From Verrucomicrobiota bacterium (lineage in GTDB: Bacteria; Verrucomicrobiota; Verrucomicrobiia; Methylacidiphilales; UBA1321): a DNA stretch of 52,131 nucleotides. The notes under the pieces are model-generated. The model had not been told where the DNA came from. It was given only the letters and a program-made list of their open reading frames with translations, and searched no databases. The first letter of the stretch is position 1. Each line of letters starts with the position of its first letter. Below, in pieces: positions 35,613 through 44,410 of the stretch. A program made the translations under genes and the position numbers. The stretch covers positions 1-52,131 of the forward strand of contig JABDHJ010000017.1 in the NCBI GenBank assembly GCA_013285645.1. The letters are read 5' to 3'.

Positions 35613-36290
35613 ATGGCCAACATTTTTCCAAAAGCAACCAACCTCGTCCTGATGAAGGCCAGCTTCGCGCTGACCATCGTAGGCATGATTGCGCCGCTGG
35701 CCATCTGGTATTATTTCACTCCCAAATATTCGCGCGTCGGCTATCAGCCCACGCAACCCGTCGCGTTTCAGCACGACCTCCACGTCGGCCAACTCGGGCT
35801 CGATTGCCGCTACTGTCACAGCTACGTCGAGGTCAGCGGCCACTCCAATGTTCCCAATACGCAGACCTGTATGAACTGCCACACGCAGGTCGCGAAGGAC
35901 AACCCGAAGCTCAAGCCGGTCCGCGACAGCTGGGCCACCGGAGTGCCGATCGCGTGGGTCAAGGTCCATAACGTTCCCGACTACGCCTATTTCAATCACT
36001 CGGCGCACGTGAATCGCGGTGTCAGTTGCGTCAGTTGTCATGGCAAGGTCAACGAGATGACCGTCGTCTGGCAGCACGAATCGCAGAGCATGGGCTGGTG
36101 TCTGCAGTGCCATCGCAATCCCGAAAATGCACTGCGTCCCATCGCCGCCGCCAAACCTGGCGAGCAATCGCCTATCTTTAATCTCGATTGGGAGCCGCCC
36201 CCAGGACACACCCAGTCCGAAATTGGCTCTCAACTTAAAAAAGACTGGAAAATCGATCCGCCCACAAACTGCGCGGGGTGCCACCGATGA
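35613..36290 (+). CDS. actA: Alternative complex III subunit ActA, pentaheme cytochrome c
   Basis: 225 residues. One N-terminal membrane helix (ASFALTIVGMIAPLAIWYY) anchors a periplasmic domain with five CxxCH heme sites: CRYCH, CMNCH, CVSCH, CLQCH and CAGCH. This matches the pentaheme subunit of ACIII, which passes electrons from the Fe-S subunit to the mono-heme ActE and on to an acceptor. Its stop overlaps the actB start, so the two are coupled. It is the first gene of the cluster. Confidence 0.93.
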   Translation: MANIFPKATNLVLMKASFALTIVGMIAPLAIWYYFTPKYSRVGYQPTQPVAFQHDLHVGQLGLDCRYCHSYVEVSGHSNVPNTQTCMNCHTQVAKDNPKLKPVRDSWATGVPIAWVKVHNVPDYAYFNHSAHVNRGVSCVSCHGKVNEMTVVWQHESQSMGWCLQCHRNPENALRPIAAAKPGEQSPIFNLDWEPPPGHTQSEIGSQLKKDWKIDPPTNCAGCHR

Positions 36291-39200
36291 AACGCATATT
36301 TAATCACCCCCCCGCTCCCAAGACCGGCAAGCGCTACTGGCGTTCCCTTGAGGAATTTGCCGATACGCCGGAATTTCGCGCGAAACTGGAACGCGAATTC
36401 CCGCAGGGCGCTGCGGAACTTGAAGGCAACGAAGTCACCCGTCGCGGCTTCATGCAATTCATGGGCGCATCCATCGCGCTGGCGGGACTTGGCTTGACCG
36501 GATGCCGTCGCCCCGAACTCCACATCGTGCCTTATACCAAGGGCGTCGAATGGCAGGTTCCCGGCAATGCTCTTCATTACGCGACTTCCATGCCTCGTCG
36601 CGGCGGCGCGATCCCGCTCATCGCCACGACGTATAACGGACGTCCCACCAAGCTCGAGGGCAATCCCAACGTCCCCGGCTTCAACGGCGCGACCGATGTC
36701 CTCGGCCAATCCGCCATTCTCGATCTCTACGATCCGGACCGTTCCAAGGCCGTCCTCAAGGCGAAGGATCGCGGCAAGGATTACGTCGAGGGCACGCTCG
36801 GTGATTTCTGGGAAGAGCTCGCCATCCTCAAGCATGCTTATAGTAAGACTGGCGGCGAGGGTCTGGCCATTTTGACTGAGCCGAGCACGTCGCCCACCCG
36901 GGCACGCATTCGCACGGAAGTGCAGAAGAAATTCCCGAAGCTTCTCTGGGCCGAGTATGACGCGTGGGCCAGCCAGGGTGCACCCGTCGTTTACGATTTC
37001 TCCAAGGCCGATGTCATCGTCGCGCTCGATTGCGATTTCCTCGGTGCTTCCGATGGTACCGTCCAAAGCATCGCCGGCTTTGCCGCAGGTCGCCGTCGTC
37101 TGGGCAAGACCCAGGAAACGATGTCTCGTCTTTACGCGATTGAAGGCCGCTTCTCGCTCACCGGCGGCATGGCAGATCATCGTCTGCGCGTGCCTTCAAG
37201 TGCAATCGGCGCGGTAGCCACCCTGCTTTACAGCAAAGTCGGCGCATCTGGCGGAGCCTTGAACTCATTTGCCGCGTTCTCCGATCCCAATATCGACACG
37301 TGGATCACCGAATTGGCCAAGGACCTTTCCTCCGCAGCAGGCAAATCGCTCGTCGTCTGCGGCAGTCAGCAGCCCGCCGCCGTTCACGCGATGGTCGCGG
37401 CGATCAATCAGTCTCTCGGCAATGTCGGCGTGACGGTGAAACCATCGGAATCCAATATTGCACCCGTCGGCGCCACCCTAAGCGAGCTTACCGAGCAAAT
37501 CGGCGAAGGCACGATCAAGACTCTCCTCGTGCTCGGCGGCAACCCCGCCTTCGACGCTCCCGCCGAGCTCGCACTCGATAACGTTCTGGGCCAGGTCGAG
37601 CAGGTCATCCGCCTCGGCCTCTACGTCGACGAGACTTCCGCCACAAGCACAACCCACGTTCCCGCCGCGCATTTCCTTGAAACGTGGGGCGATTCGCTCG
37701 CGTATGACGGGACTTATCTTTCCCAGCAGCCGCTTATCATGCCGCTTTATGATGGCATCTCGGAACTCCAACTTTTAGCGGAACTGGCGGGGTTGCCTGC
37801 CGCCAAGGGTGCGGAATATATCCAAGAGACTCTCAGCACTCTGGGGTCGTTTGCTGCAGGCGGCGGAGACGTTAACATCAACAGCACGCCGAACGAGAGA
37901 GCCGCTGATGCATGGCATTCCTTCGTCCACGATGGGTATTCAACCGCTAAAGTTATCCTAAACGGTGTTGGGGCAACTCCCGTTCTTAATTCCGCCACAC
38001 CTCCTCCCGCTAAACCCCTCGCCGCCGGCGAATACGAACTGAATTTCATCCTCGGCAGTGTCGATGATGGTCGCTACGCAAACAACGGCTGGCTCCAGGA
38101 ATTGCCCGATCCCGTCACCAAGCTCACGTGGGACAACGCGCTTTATATCAGCCCCAAGACGGCCACGGCACTCGGCGTCAATATCGCGAACGTTAACAAC
38201 AATCTCGCGGATACTCCCGATACCGATTTCAATCCCCGCACCACCGATGCCTACATGGCCGTCGATCCGATGACCGCCTATCCAATGGTCAGGGTCACCA
38301 CGCCCGATGGCCGCTCGATGGAACTGCCCATCATCATCGCACCCGGCCAGCATGACCAGACGCTCACGATTGCCGTCGGTTATGGCCGTACCGCACAGCG
38401 CCTCACCGAGGCAACGCAGTTCAAGAACCAGGTCACCCCGCCGCTCCGCGTGGCCGATGGCGCCGGATTCAACGTCTACCAATTGCGCACCTCGACCACG
38501 CCCGGCTTCGTCACCGGCGTCAAGGTCGAGAAGATCGACACGAAGTATCCCCTCGCTGTCACGCAGGAGCACAATTCGATGGAAGGCCGCGGCCTCGTCC
38601 GCGAAGCCTCGCTCGATAAATTCCATACCGATCCGACCTTCGTGCAGGAGATCGGCATCGACACCGACACGCCGCACGGCGATGCCAAGGGCTACCAAAA
38701 TTACGAGCAGGGCTACGTCAATCCGCCGCTCAACTCGCCTACGGTCAATCCAGACCGTCCCGCTTGGGGCATGGTCATTGATCTCAACTCGTGCGTCGGT
38801 TGCAGCGCCTGCGTCGTCGCCTGCCAGGCCGAGAACAACATCCCCATCGTCGGTAAGTTCCAGGTCCTGCGCGGTCGTGAGATGCACTGGATCCGCAACG
38901 ACCGTTATTTCGCCAGCGATAATCCGCCCCAGGGTGAGTACGACACGTTGAAGGACAACTCTTATCTCGACGATCCGCAGATGCTCATCCAGCCGATGGC
39001 CTGCCAGCAGTGCGAAGCCGCGCCATGCGAACCGGTCTGCCCCGTCAACGCCACCGTCCACAATGAGGAAGGCCTCAACGTCATGGCCTACAATCGTTGC
39101 ATCGGCACTCGTTACTGCGCGAACAATTGCCCCTACAAGGTGCGCCGGTTCAATTTCTTCAACTACAACGATCGCCCGATCCAGAACGTCAAACTGCCGG

Positions 39201-39757
39201 TCCTCGGCGTGACCAACGAACTCTACCTCGGGCCGTTCGCCGGCAAGGATGGTCCGCTCACTTATAAGGGCTCGCCCGATAGCATCGCGTTGCAGAAGAA
39301 CCCCAACGTCACCGTGCGTATTCGCGGCGTCATGGAGAAGTGCACCTACTGCGTCCAGCGCATCGAGGAAGCCAAGATCGGCCAGCTCCGCAAATCGAAC
39401 GAAAACGGCGCGGGCTCCGGCGACATCACGCTGCCCACCGATTCCTTCAAGGTCGCCTGCCAGCAGGTCTGCCCGGCGGAAGCCATCGTCTTCGGCAATA
39501 TGAACGATCCCAACAGCAAGATCGTTGTCGCCAAGGCCGACGAACGCAATTACGGCGTCCTCGCCTATCTCGGCACCCGCCCACGCACCACGTATCTTGG
39601 ACGCGTCCGCAATCCGAACATGGCCATGCCCGGCGCCGCGAATATCGGCAACACCAGCATCTTTATCGCCCCGGAGAAAAAAGAGGGCGACGACAAACCG
39701 GCGGGCAGCGATCACGCCTCCACGAATGGACTTAACCTGGAGAAGTTGATCGGGTAA
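36287..39757 (+). CDS. actB: Alternative complex III subunit ActB, molybdopterin-like plus Fe-S protein
   Basis: 1156 residues from ATG 36287, overlapping the actA stop. A Tat motif TRRGF (51-55) precedes a hydrophobic stretch and a lipobox ending at C73, so it is a Tat-exported lipoprotein. The large middle part resembles molybdopterin oxidoreductases, which in ACIII have lost the cofactor. The C-terminal quarter is ferredoxin-like, with CVGCSACVVAC, CQQCEAAPCEPVCP, CIGTRYCANNCP and the later CTYC/CQQVCP, enough for four clusters. It takes electrons from quinol oxidation and feeds ActA. Confidence 0.95.
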   Translation: MKRIFNHPPAPKTGKRYWRSLEEFADTPEFRAKLEREFPQGAAELEGNEVTRRGFMQFMGASIALAGLGLTGCRRPELHIVPYTKGVEWQVPGNALHYATSMPRRGGAIPLIATTYNGRPTKLEGNPNVPGFNGATDVLGQSAILDLYDPDRSKAVLKAKDRGKDYVEGTLGDFWEELAILKHAYSKTGGEGLAILTEPSTSPTRARIRTEVQKKFPKLLWAEYDAWASQGAPVVYDFSKADVIVALDCDFLGASDGTVQSIAGFAAGRRRLGKTQETMSRLYAIEGRFSLTGGMADHRLRVPSSAIGAVATLLYSKVGASGGALNSFAAFSDPNIDTWITELAKDLSSAAGKSLVVCGSQQPAAVHAMVAAINQSLGNVGVTVKPSESNIAPVGATLSELTEQIGEGTIKTLLVLGGNPAFDAPAELALDNVLGQVEQVIRLGLYVDETSATSTTHVPAAHFLETWGDSLAYDGTYLSQQPLIMPLYDGISELQLLAELAGLPAAKGAEYIQETLSTLGSFAAGGGDVNINSTPNERAADAWHSFVHDGYSTAKVILNGVGATPVLNSATPPPAKPLAAGEYELNFILGSVDDGRYANNGWLQELPDPVTKLTWDNALYISPKTATALGVNIANVNNNLADTPDTDFNPRTTDAYMAVDPMTAYPMVRVTTPDGRSMELPIIIAPGQHDQTLTIAVGYGRTAQRLTEATQFKNQVTPPLRVADGAGFNVYQLRTSTTPGFVTGVKVEKIDTKYPLAVTQEHNSMEGRGLVREASLDKFHTDPTFVQEIGIDTDTPHGDAKGYQNYEQGYVNPPLNSPTVNPDRPAWGMVIDLNSCVGCSACVVACQAENNIPIVGKFQVLRGREMHWIRNDRYFASDNPPQGEYDTLKDNSYLDDPQMLIQPMACQQCEAAPCEPVCPVNATVHNEEGLNVMAYNRCIGTRYCANNCPYKVRRFNFFNYNDRPIQNVKLPVLGVTNELYLGPFAGKDGPLTYKGSPDSIALQKNPNVTVRIRGVMEKCTYCVQRIEEAKIGQLRKSNENGAGSGDITLPTDSFKVACQQVCPAEAIVFGNMNDPNSKIVVAKADERNYGVLAYLGTRPRTTYLGRVRNPNMAMPGAANIGNTSIFIAPEKKEGDDKPAGSDHASTNGLNLEKLIG

Positions 39758-39777
39758 AACCGAGCACGCTAACCACC

Positions 39778-41259
39778 ATGTCCTATTTCAAGCCATCCAC
39801 GAAGCCGGCCCCGGCGCGGTACGACCTGCTCGCCCGGCACGAGGAAACGGAGATCACCGAGGCCCGCCGCGAGATCGCGCGCGAGCCCTACGTCACCAAC
39901 GATCGCGACGCCGTCTGGGTCGGCGACCGCATCGCCTCCGTGGTGGAAAATCCCGCCCCGCTCTGGTGGTACATTGCCGTCTCCATCGCGGGCGGCCTCG
40001 CCTCGTTCACAATACTTGGCATCCTCTATCTCATCTGCACCGGCGTCGGCGTCTGGGGTGAAAACAACTCGGCCAACTGGGCGTGGGACATCACCAACTT
40101 CGTCTTCTGGATCGGTATCGGTCACGCCGGAACCATGATCGCCGCCATCTTGTTCCTGACGCGCCAGCGCTGGGCCTCCGGCATCAATCGCGCTGCCGAA
40201 GCGATGACCATCTTCGCCGTCATGTGCGCGGGCATTTATCCCGGCGTGCACGTCGGTCGCGTCTGGATGGCCTGGTATCTCGCCCCCATCCCCAACGGCA
40301 ACGCCATCTGGCCCAATTTCCGCAGTCCACTCCTCTGGGACGTCTTCGCCGTCTCCACCTACCTCTCGGTCTCGATCATGTTCTGGTACGTCGGCCTCAT
40401 CCCCGATGCCGCCGCCATGCGCGACCGCATCAAGAACAAGGTCCTCAAGTATTTCTACGCCGTCATCTGCTTGGGCTGGCGCGGCAGCGCGCGGCAATGG
40501 GTCAACTACGAGTTCTGCTACCTCATGCTCGCCGGTATCGCGACCCTCCTCGTTATCACCACCTGCACCGTGGTTTCGAGCGACTTCTCCACCTCCGTCA
40601 TCCCCGGCTGGCATGGCACGATCTTCATCCCCTACTTCGGCGTCGGCGCCATCTACGGCGGCTTCTGCATGCTGATCATCCTCCTCGTGCCGATCCGCCA
40701 GCTCTACAAGCTCGATGACCTCGTCACCCTCCGCCACATCGACATGTGCTGCCGCTTCGTCCTCTTGATGGCGCTCCTCATCTCCTACATCTACGGAATG
40801 GAATTCTTCATCGCCTATTACAGCGGTAACCCGAACGAGTATTACCACTTTTACGAAAACCGCATGCTGGGGCCCTACTGGCACACTTGGCAGTTGATGA
40901 TGTTCTTCAATTGCGTCGTCCCCCAGCTTTTCTGGAGCAAGACGATCCGCCGTTCACCGTGGCTCGCTATGTTCATCGTCATCTTCCCCAGCATCGGGAT
41001 GTGGCTGGAACGCTTCATCATCATCGTCTGCTCGATCCATCGCGATTATCTCCCCTCCTCCTGGGGCATGTTCTACCCCACTTGGGTCGATATCCTCACC
41101 TTCACCGGCACCTTCGGAATCTTCTTCCTGATGTACCTCCTCTTCATCCGCTTCCTGCCCGTCATCGCCATCTCCGAAGTCCGGGGCGTCATGCCGGAAG
41201 CCAACCCGCACGATGCCCCCATCGTCGAGGCGGAAAAGAACGGAGCGTCCCATGAGTGA
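39778..41259 (+). CDS. actC: Alternative complex III subunit ActC, NrfD-like quinol-binding membrane protein
   Basis: 493 residues with about ten membrane helices of the NrfD/PsrC type. A long polar N terminus of about 55 residues precedes the first helix. Characteristic stretches are FVFWIGIGHAGTMIAAILFLTRQRW and MPSSWGMF-like loops after helix 8. It should form the quinol-oxidising site with ActB. The last 8 bases overlap the actD start. Confidence 0.93.
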   Translation: MSYFKPSTKPAPARYDLLARHEETEITEARREIAREPYVTNDRDAVWVGDRIASVVENPAPLWWYIAVSIAGGLASFTILGILYLICTGVGVWGENNSANWAWDITNFVFWIGIGHAGTMIAAILFLTRQRWASGINRAAEAMTIFAVMCAGIYPGVHVGRVWMAWYLAPIPNGNAIWPNFRSPLLWDVFAVSTYLSVSIMFWYVGLIPDAAAMRDRIKNKVLKYFYAVICLGWRGSARQWVNYEFCYLMLAGIATLLVITTCTVVSSDFSTSVIPGWHGTIFIPYFGVGAIYGGFCMLIILLVPIRQLYKLDDLVTLRHIDMCCRFVLLMALLISYIYGMEFFIAYYSGNPNEYYHFYENRMLGPYWHTWQLMMFFNCVVPQLFWSKTIRRSPWLAMFIVIFPSIGMWLERFIIIVCSIHRDYLPSSWGMFYPTWVDILTFTGTFGIFFLMYLLFIRFLPVIAISEVRGVMPEANPHDAPIVEAEKNGASHE

Positions 41260-41833
41260 TAACCAACTCGTGTACGCCGTCGGTTCTGGACGGACACCGA
41301 AAAAGCTCTACGCCGTCGCCGCCGAATTTGACGGACCCAAATCGATTTACGCCGCTGCCGAGAAAATCCGCGATCGCGGTTTCAAGGGCTGGGACTGCTA
41401 CACGCCTTACTACGTCCACGGCCTCGACAAGGCCATGGGGCAAAGCAAATCGATGGTCGGTCTCTTCACTTTCGCGGGCGGATTCGGCGGTCTTGTCGGC
41501 GGCTTTCTCCTCGTCACGATCACCTCTGTCTACGTCTATCCCATCGATACGCAGGGCAAGCCCTACTTCAGCCTGCCCGGTTTCGTGCCGATCCTCGATC
41601 TCCTCATGATCATTCTTTCCGCGATCATGAGCATCGTCGGGATGGTCGTCCTCTCCGGCCTGCCCAGGCTTCACCATCCCCTCTGGGAATGGGACGCCTT
41701 TACCCGCGCCACCCACGACAAATTCTTCATCGTCATCGAAGCCAACGACCCGCGCTTCAATGAAAAGGCCTCGATTGACCTGCTCACGGAAATCGGCGGC
41801 ACCAATCTCACCTACATCGGAGACGAAGAATGA
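41252..41833 (+). CDS. actD: Alternative complex III subunit ActD (DUF3341)
   Basis: 193 residues from ATG 41252 (MSDNQLVYAV), overlapping the end of actC. A soluble N-terminal part contains AAEKIRDRGFKGWDCYTPYYVHGLDKAMG, the typical DUF3341 signature, followed by two membrane helices (MVGLFTFAGGFGGLVGGFLL and FVPILDLLMIILSAIMSIVG) and a C-terminal tail. It is a structural membrane subunit of ACIII. It overlaps actE by 4 bases. Confidence 0.93.
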   Translation: MSDNQLVYAVGSGRTPKKLYAVAAEFDGPKSIYAAAEKIRDRGFKGWDCYTPYYVHGLDKAMGQSKSMVGLFTFAGGFGGLVGGFLLVTITSVYVYPIDTQGKPYFSLPGFVPILDLLMIILSAIMSIVGMVVLSGLPRLHHPLWEWDAFTRATHDKFFIVIEANDPRFNEKASIDLLTEIGGTNLTYIGDEE

Positions 41834-42738
41834 GACTAACTTACTTCTTTCTCGCCTTTGCGCTGGTCGTCCTCGGCGTCTTCACCATCGCCGGATTTCG
41901 CGGAGATCACTTCTCCAAGCCGCCCTTCGAGATTTTCCCCGACATGAATTATCAGGACAAGGTCAAGGACCAGCAGCCCAGCACCTTCTTCTCTGACGGC
42001 GCTGCCTCACGCCCGCCCGTTCCAGGAACTATCGCCGAGGAAATGCCCGGCAAAAACGATTACTGGGCAACCGGCAAATGGGATGAGACGCATTGGGGCG
42101 ACGGCATCCCGACCCACGATGCCATCGACGGTGGACGTCCGCTGCAAGTCGACGCCGCCAACATGGCGCGCGGTCGCGAACGCTACACCATCAGTTGCGA
42201 GGTCTGCCACGGCGCGGCGGGCGATGGCAAAGGCATCACTTCGAAGTACGGCCTCGTCGGCGCGGCCAATTATCACTCAGACATGTATCGCAAGATGAGC
42301 GATGGCGAGATTTTCAACACCATCAGCAACGGCAAAGGCCAGATGCTCGGCTACGCCTACAACGTCACCATCGATGACCGCTGGCGCATCGTCATGTACA
42401 TCCGCGCGCTGCAACGCAGCCAAAATGCGACCTTCGACGATGCTTCCCCCGAGGAACAAACAGCGCTTCAGGCCAAGATGAAACCGGCTACGCCTGCCGC
42501 CCCGGCTCCCGCTCCCGATGCGCAACCTGCGCCAGCAACGCCCCCAACCAAGTCGGCTTCCAATGCGAAAGCTCTCAAGTCGGAGTGTACCAGCGACCTT
42601 CGCACTCTCGATGATCGCCCCAGCGTACAGGACTGGGAGAATTTTCACCATAATTTCGCAGATGGTGAATCCAAGACGATCTCGTCCCAACTCGCTGAGA
42701 GTTACAGTCCAAATACTGACGAGGAGCTAAAGCAATGA
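41830..42738 (+). CDS. actE: Alternative complex III subunit ActE, monoheme cytochrome c
   Basis: 302 residues. An N-terminal signal/anchor (YFFLAFALVVLGVFTIAGF) precedes a cytochrome c domain with heme site CEVCHG at about residue 120 and a distal Met in GKGQMLGYAY. After residue 215 an Ala/Pro-rich linker leads to a 60-residue tail that I do not recognise and that seems longer than usual for ActE. It receives electrons from ActA. The start overlaps actD (ATGA), and the stop overlaps actF. Confidence 0.9.
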   Translation: MRLTYFFLAFALVVLGVFTIAGFRGDHFSKPPFEIFPDMNYQDKVKDQQPSTFFSDGAASRPPVPGTIAEEMPGKNDYWATGKWDETHWGDGIPTHDAIDGGRPLQVDAANMARGRERYTISCEVCHGAAGDGKGITSKYGLVGAANYHSDMYRKMSDGEIFNTISNGKGQMLGYAYNVTIDDRWRIVMYIRALQRSQNATFDDASPEEQTALQAKMKPATPAAPAPAPDAQPAPATPPTKSASNAKALKSECTSDLRTLDDRPSVQDWENFHHNFADGESKTISSQLAESYSPNTDEELKQ

Positions 42739-43943
42739 GCGGCCATCCCCACACCCTCCATCTCCCGCCGCCCGAGCGCCTCGTGCCGTCGAAGTATGCC
42801 CTCACCGGCATTTTCGCGATCCTCTCCGTCGTGGGAATCATCCTCTCCGCTCTCGGTGCCTGGCATGATCGCGTCCAGTTCGCCTACTCCTGGTTCTTCG
42901 CGTTTTACTTCTTCTTCACCATCGCGCTCGGCTCCTTCTTCTGGGTCACACTCCATCACGCCTGCAACGCCGGTTGGGGCGTCCTCGTCCGTCGCGTGTG
43001 GGAAAATATCGTCGCCTTGATCCCCCTCTTCTTCATTCTCTTTCTGCCCTGCTGCATCCCGACTTCTGGCGGGGCTTTTGGCGGAATCCTCTGGAAATAT
43101 CTGACCCCGGAAAATCAGGCGGCACTTAACCATGCCAAAGACTGGTTCAGCCCGATGTCCTTCTCCTTCCGCGTCGTCGTCTACTTCCTCTACTTCAGCC
43201 TCGCCGGGCTTTACTACTGGCGCCGCTCGAGAATGCAGGACATTGACGGCAGCCCGGTCCACACCCGCAACATGATCGATCACAGTTATCTCGCGCTCGT
43301 CATCTTCGGCGTGCTCGAGACCTTCCTCAGTTTCGATTGGTTCATGGGACTCGCCTGGAGCTGGTCGTCCAGTCTCTTCGGCGCCTACAACTTCGGCGTC
43401 TGCGCCCAAGCCAGCCTGGCGGCGTGCATCGTTCTCGTCGCCATCTTCCGCTCCGCCGGTTTCCTCGGTGCGCTCAATTCGGAACATTTTTACCTGATGG
43501 GCAAACTCCTCCTGGGCTTCACCATGCTCTGGGCCTACTTCGCCTTCGGTCAATTCCTCCTCATCTGGTACGCCAACATCCCCGAAGAAACCATCTTCTA
43601 TAACGACCACAATCGCGGCGCGTGGATGTATCTCTCCTTCTTGATCATCGTCGGCAAATTCATGTTACCCGTCATGTACCTCCTCGCCCAGGACACCAAG
43701 AAAAGCCTGCGCGCGCTGACCGCCATCGCGATCTGGATTCTCATCATGCACGGTGTTGAACTCTACTGGTTCATCATGCCCTATGCGCATCCGACGAGCA
43801 TTATTCCCAGCATTCAGGACTTCGTTGCCTTCATGACCGTCGGCTCGATCCTCGGCTTCGCCTACATTCGCGTCACCGCCTCGGCCTCGCTCTTCCCGAA
43901 CCGCGACCCGCGCATGGTCGAATGCCTCACCGTCACCAACTAG
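42735..43943 (+). CDS. actF: Alternative complex III subunit ActF, second NrfD-like membrane subunit
   Basis: 402 residues with ten membrane helices, homologous to ActC but shorter. Typical stretches are GSFFWVTLHHACNAGWGVLVRRV near residue 75 and FLSFDWFMGLAWSWSSSLFGAYN in the middle. It sits beside ActC in the membrane and may supply a proton path or a second quinone site. It overlaps actE by 4 bases and ends three bases before the next gene. Confidence 0.93.
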   Translation: MSGHPHTLHLPPPERLVPSKYALTGIFAILSVVGIILSALGAWHDRVQFAYSWFFAFYFFFTIALGSFFWVTLHHACNAGWGVLVRRVWENIVALIPLFFILFLPCCIPTSGGAFGGILWKYLTPENQAALNHAKDWFSPMSFSFRVVVYFLYFSLAGLYYWRRSRMQDIDGSPVHTRNMIDHSYLALVIFGVLETFLSFDWFMGLAWSWSSSLFGAYNFGVCAQASLAACIVLVAIFRSAGFLGALNSEHFYLMGKLLLGFTMLWAYFAFGQFLLIWYANIPEETIFYNDHNRGAWMYLSFLIIVGKFMLPVMYLLAQDTKKSLRALTAIAIWILIMHGVELYWFIMPYAHPTSIIPSIQDFVAFMTVGSILGFAYIRVTASASLFPNRDPRMVECLTVTN

Positions 43944-43946
43944 CGT

Positions 43947-44405
43947 ATGTCCACCGAAACCGCATCACCTTCCCAGATCAAGATCACTTGGCTGATCGGC
44001 ATCCTCGCGGCCTTCTCGATTTTCGCGATCATCGCCGGTTATTCCGGGCACATGACCCGCGCCTACACCAGCCACGATCAACAAATTTCCAATGATCGTT
44101 ACCTCACGCTGCAAAAACTTCAGGCCGAGGAGAACGGCACGATCAATGCCCCGGCGGATTGGGTCGATCAAGCCAAAGGCACCATCCACATCCCGATCGA
44201 TGAAGCCATGACAAAGGAAGTCGATACCTTGAAGGCGCAACCTGCCCAGATCGGCAGCGCACTTCCCGCACCCGCGCCGCCTGCCGCTGCTCCCGCCAAG
44301 CCCGACGCCGCAGCTTCGACGAATGCCTCGCCTACCACCCCGGCCAAGCCCGCTGCGGCTTCGACCAACGCTGCGCCTGCCGCACCCGCCAAACCGACCA
44401 AGTAA
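43947..44405 (+). CDS. Small single-helix membrane protein of the respiratory cluster
   Basis: 152 residues. One helix (LIGILAAFSIFAIIAGYSG) is followed by a periplasmic segment DRYLTLQKLQAEENGTINAP and PIDEAMTKEVDTLKAQP, then a 50-residue Ala/Pro/Lys tail of low complexity. Its position between actF and the CcoN-like gene, with 3- and 5-base gaps, implies a role in assembling or tethering the complexes. I do not know a named family. Confidence 0.75.
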   Translation: MSTETASPSQIKITWLIGILAAFSIFAIIAGYSGHMTRAYTSHDQQISNDRYLTLQKLQAEENGTINAPADWVDQAKGTIHIPIDEAMTKEVDTLKAQPAQIGSALPAPAPPAAAPAKPDAAASTNASPTTPAKPAAASTNAAPAAPAKPTK

Positions 44406-44410
44406 ATCCC

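Noticed and set aside
35465..35971. A 168-codon frame overlapping actA
   Set aside because: It is in another frame of actA, whose five heme motifs leave no doubt about the real frame.
37958..39715. A 585-codon antisense frame over actB
   Set aside because: It is a shadow frame caused by high GC and codon bias of actB, which has clear domains; the antisense product has no recognisable motif.
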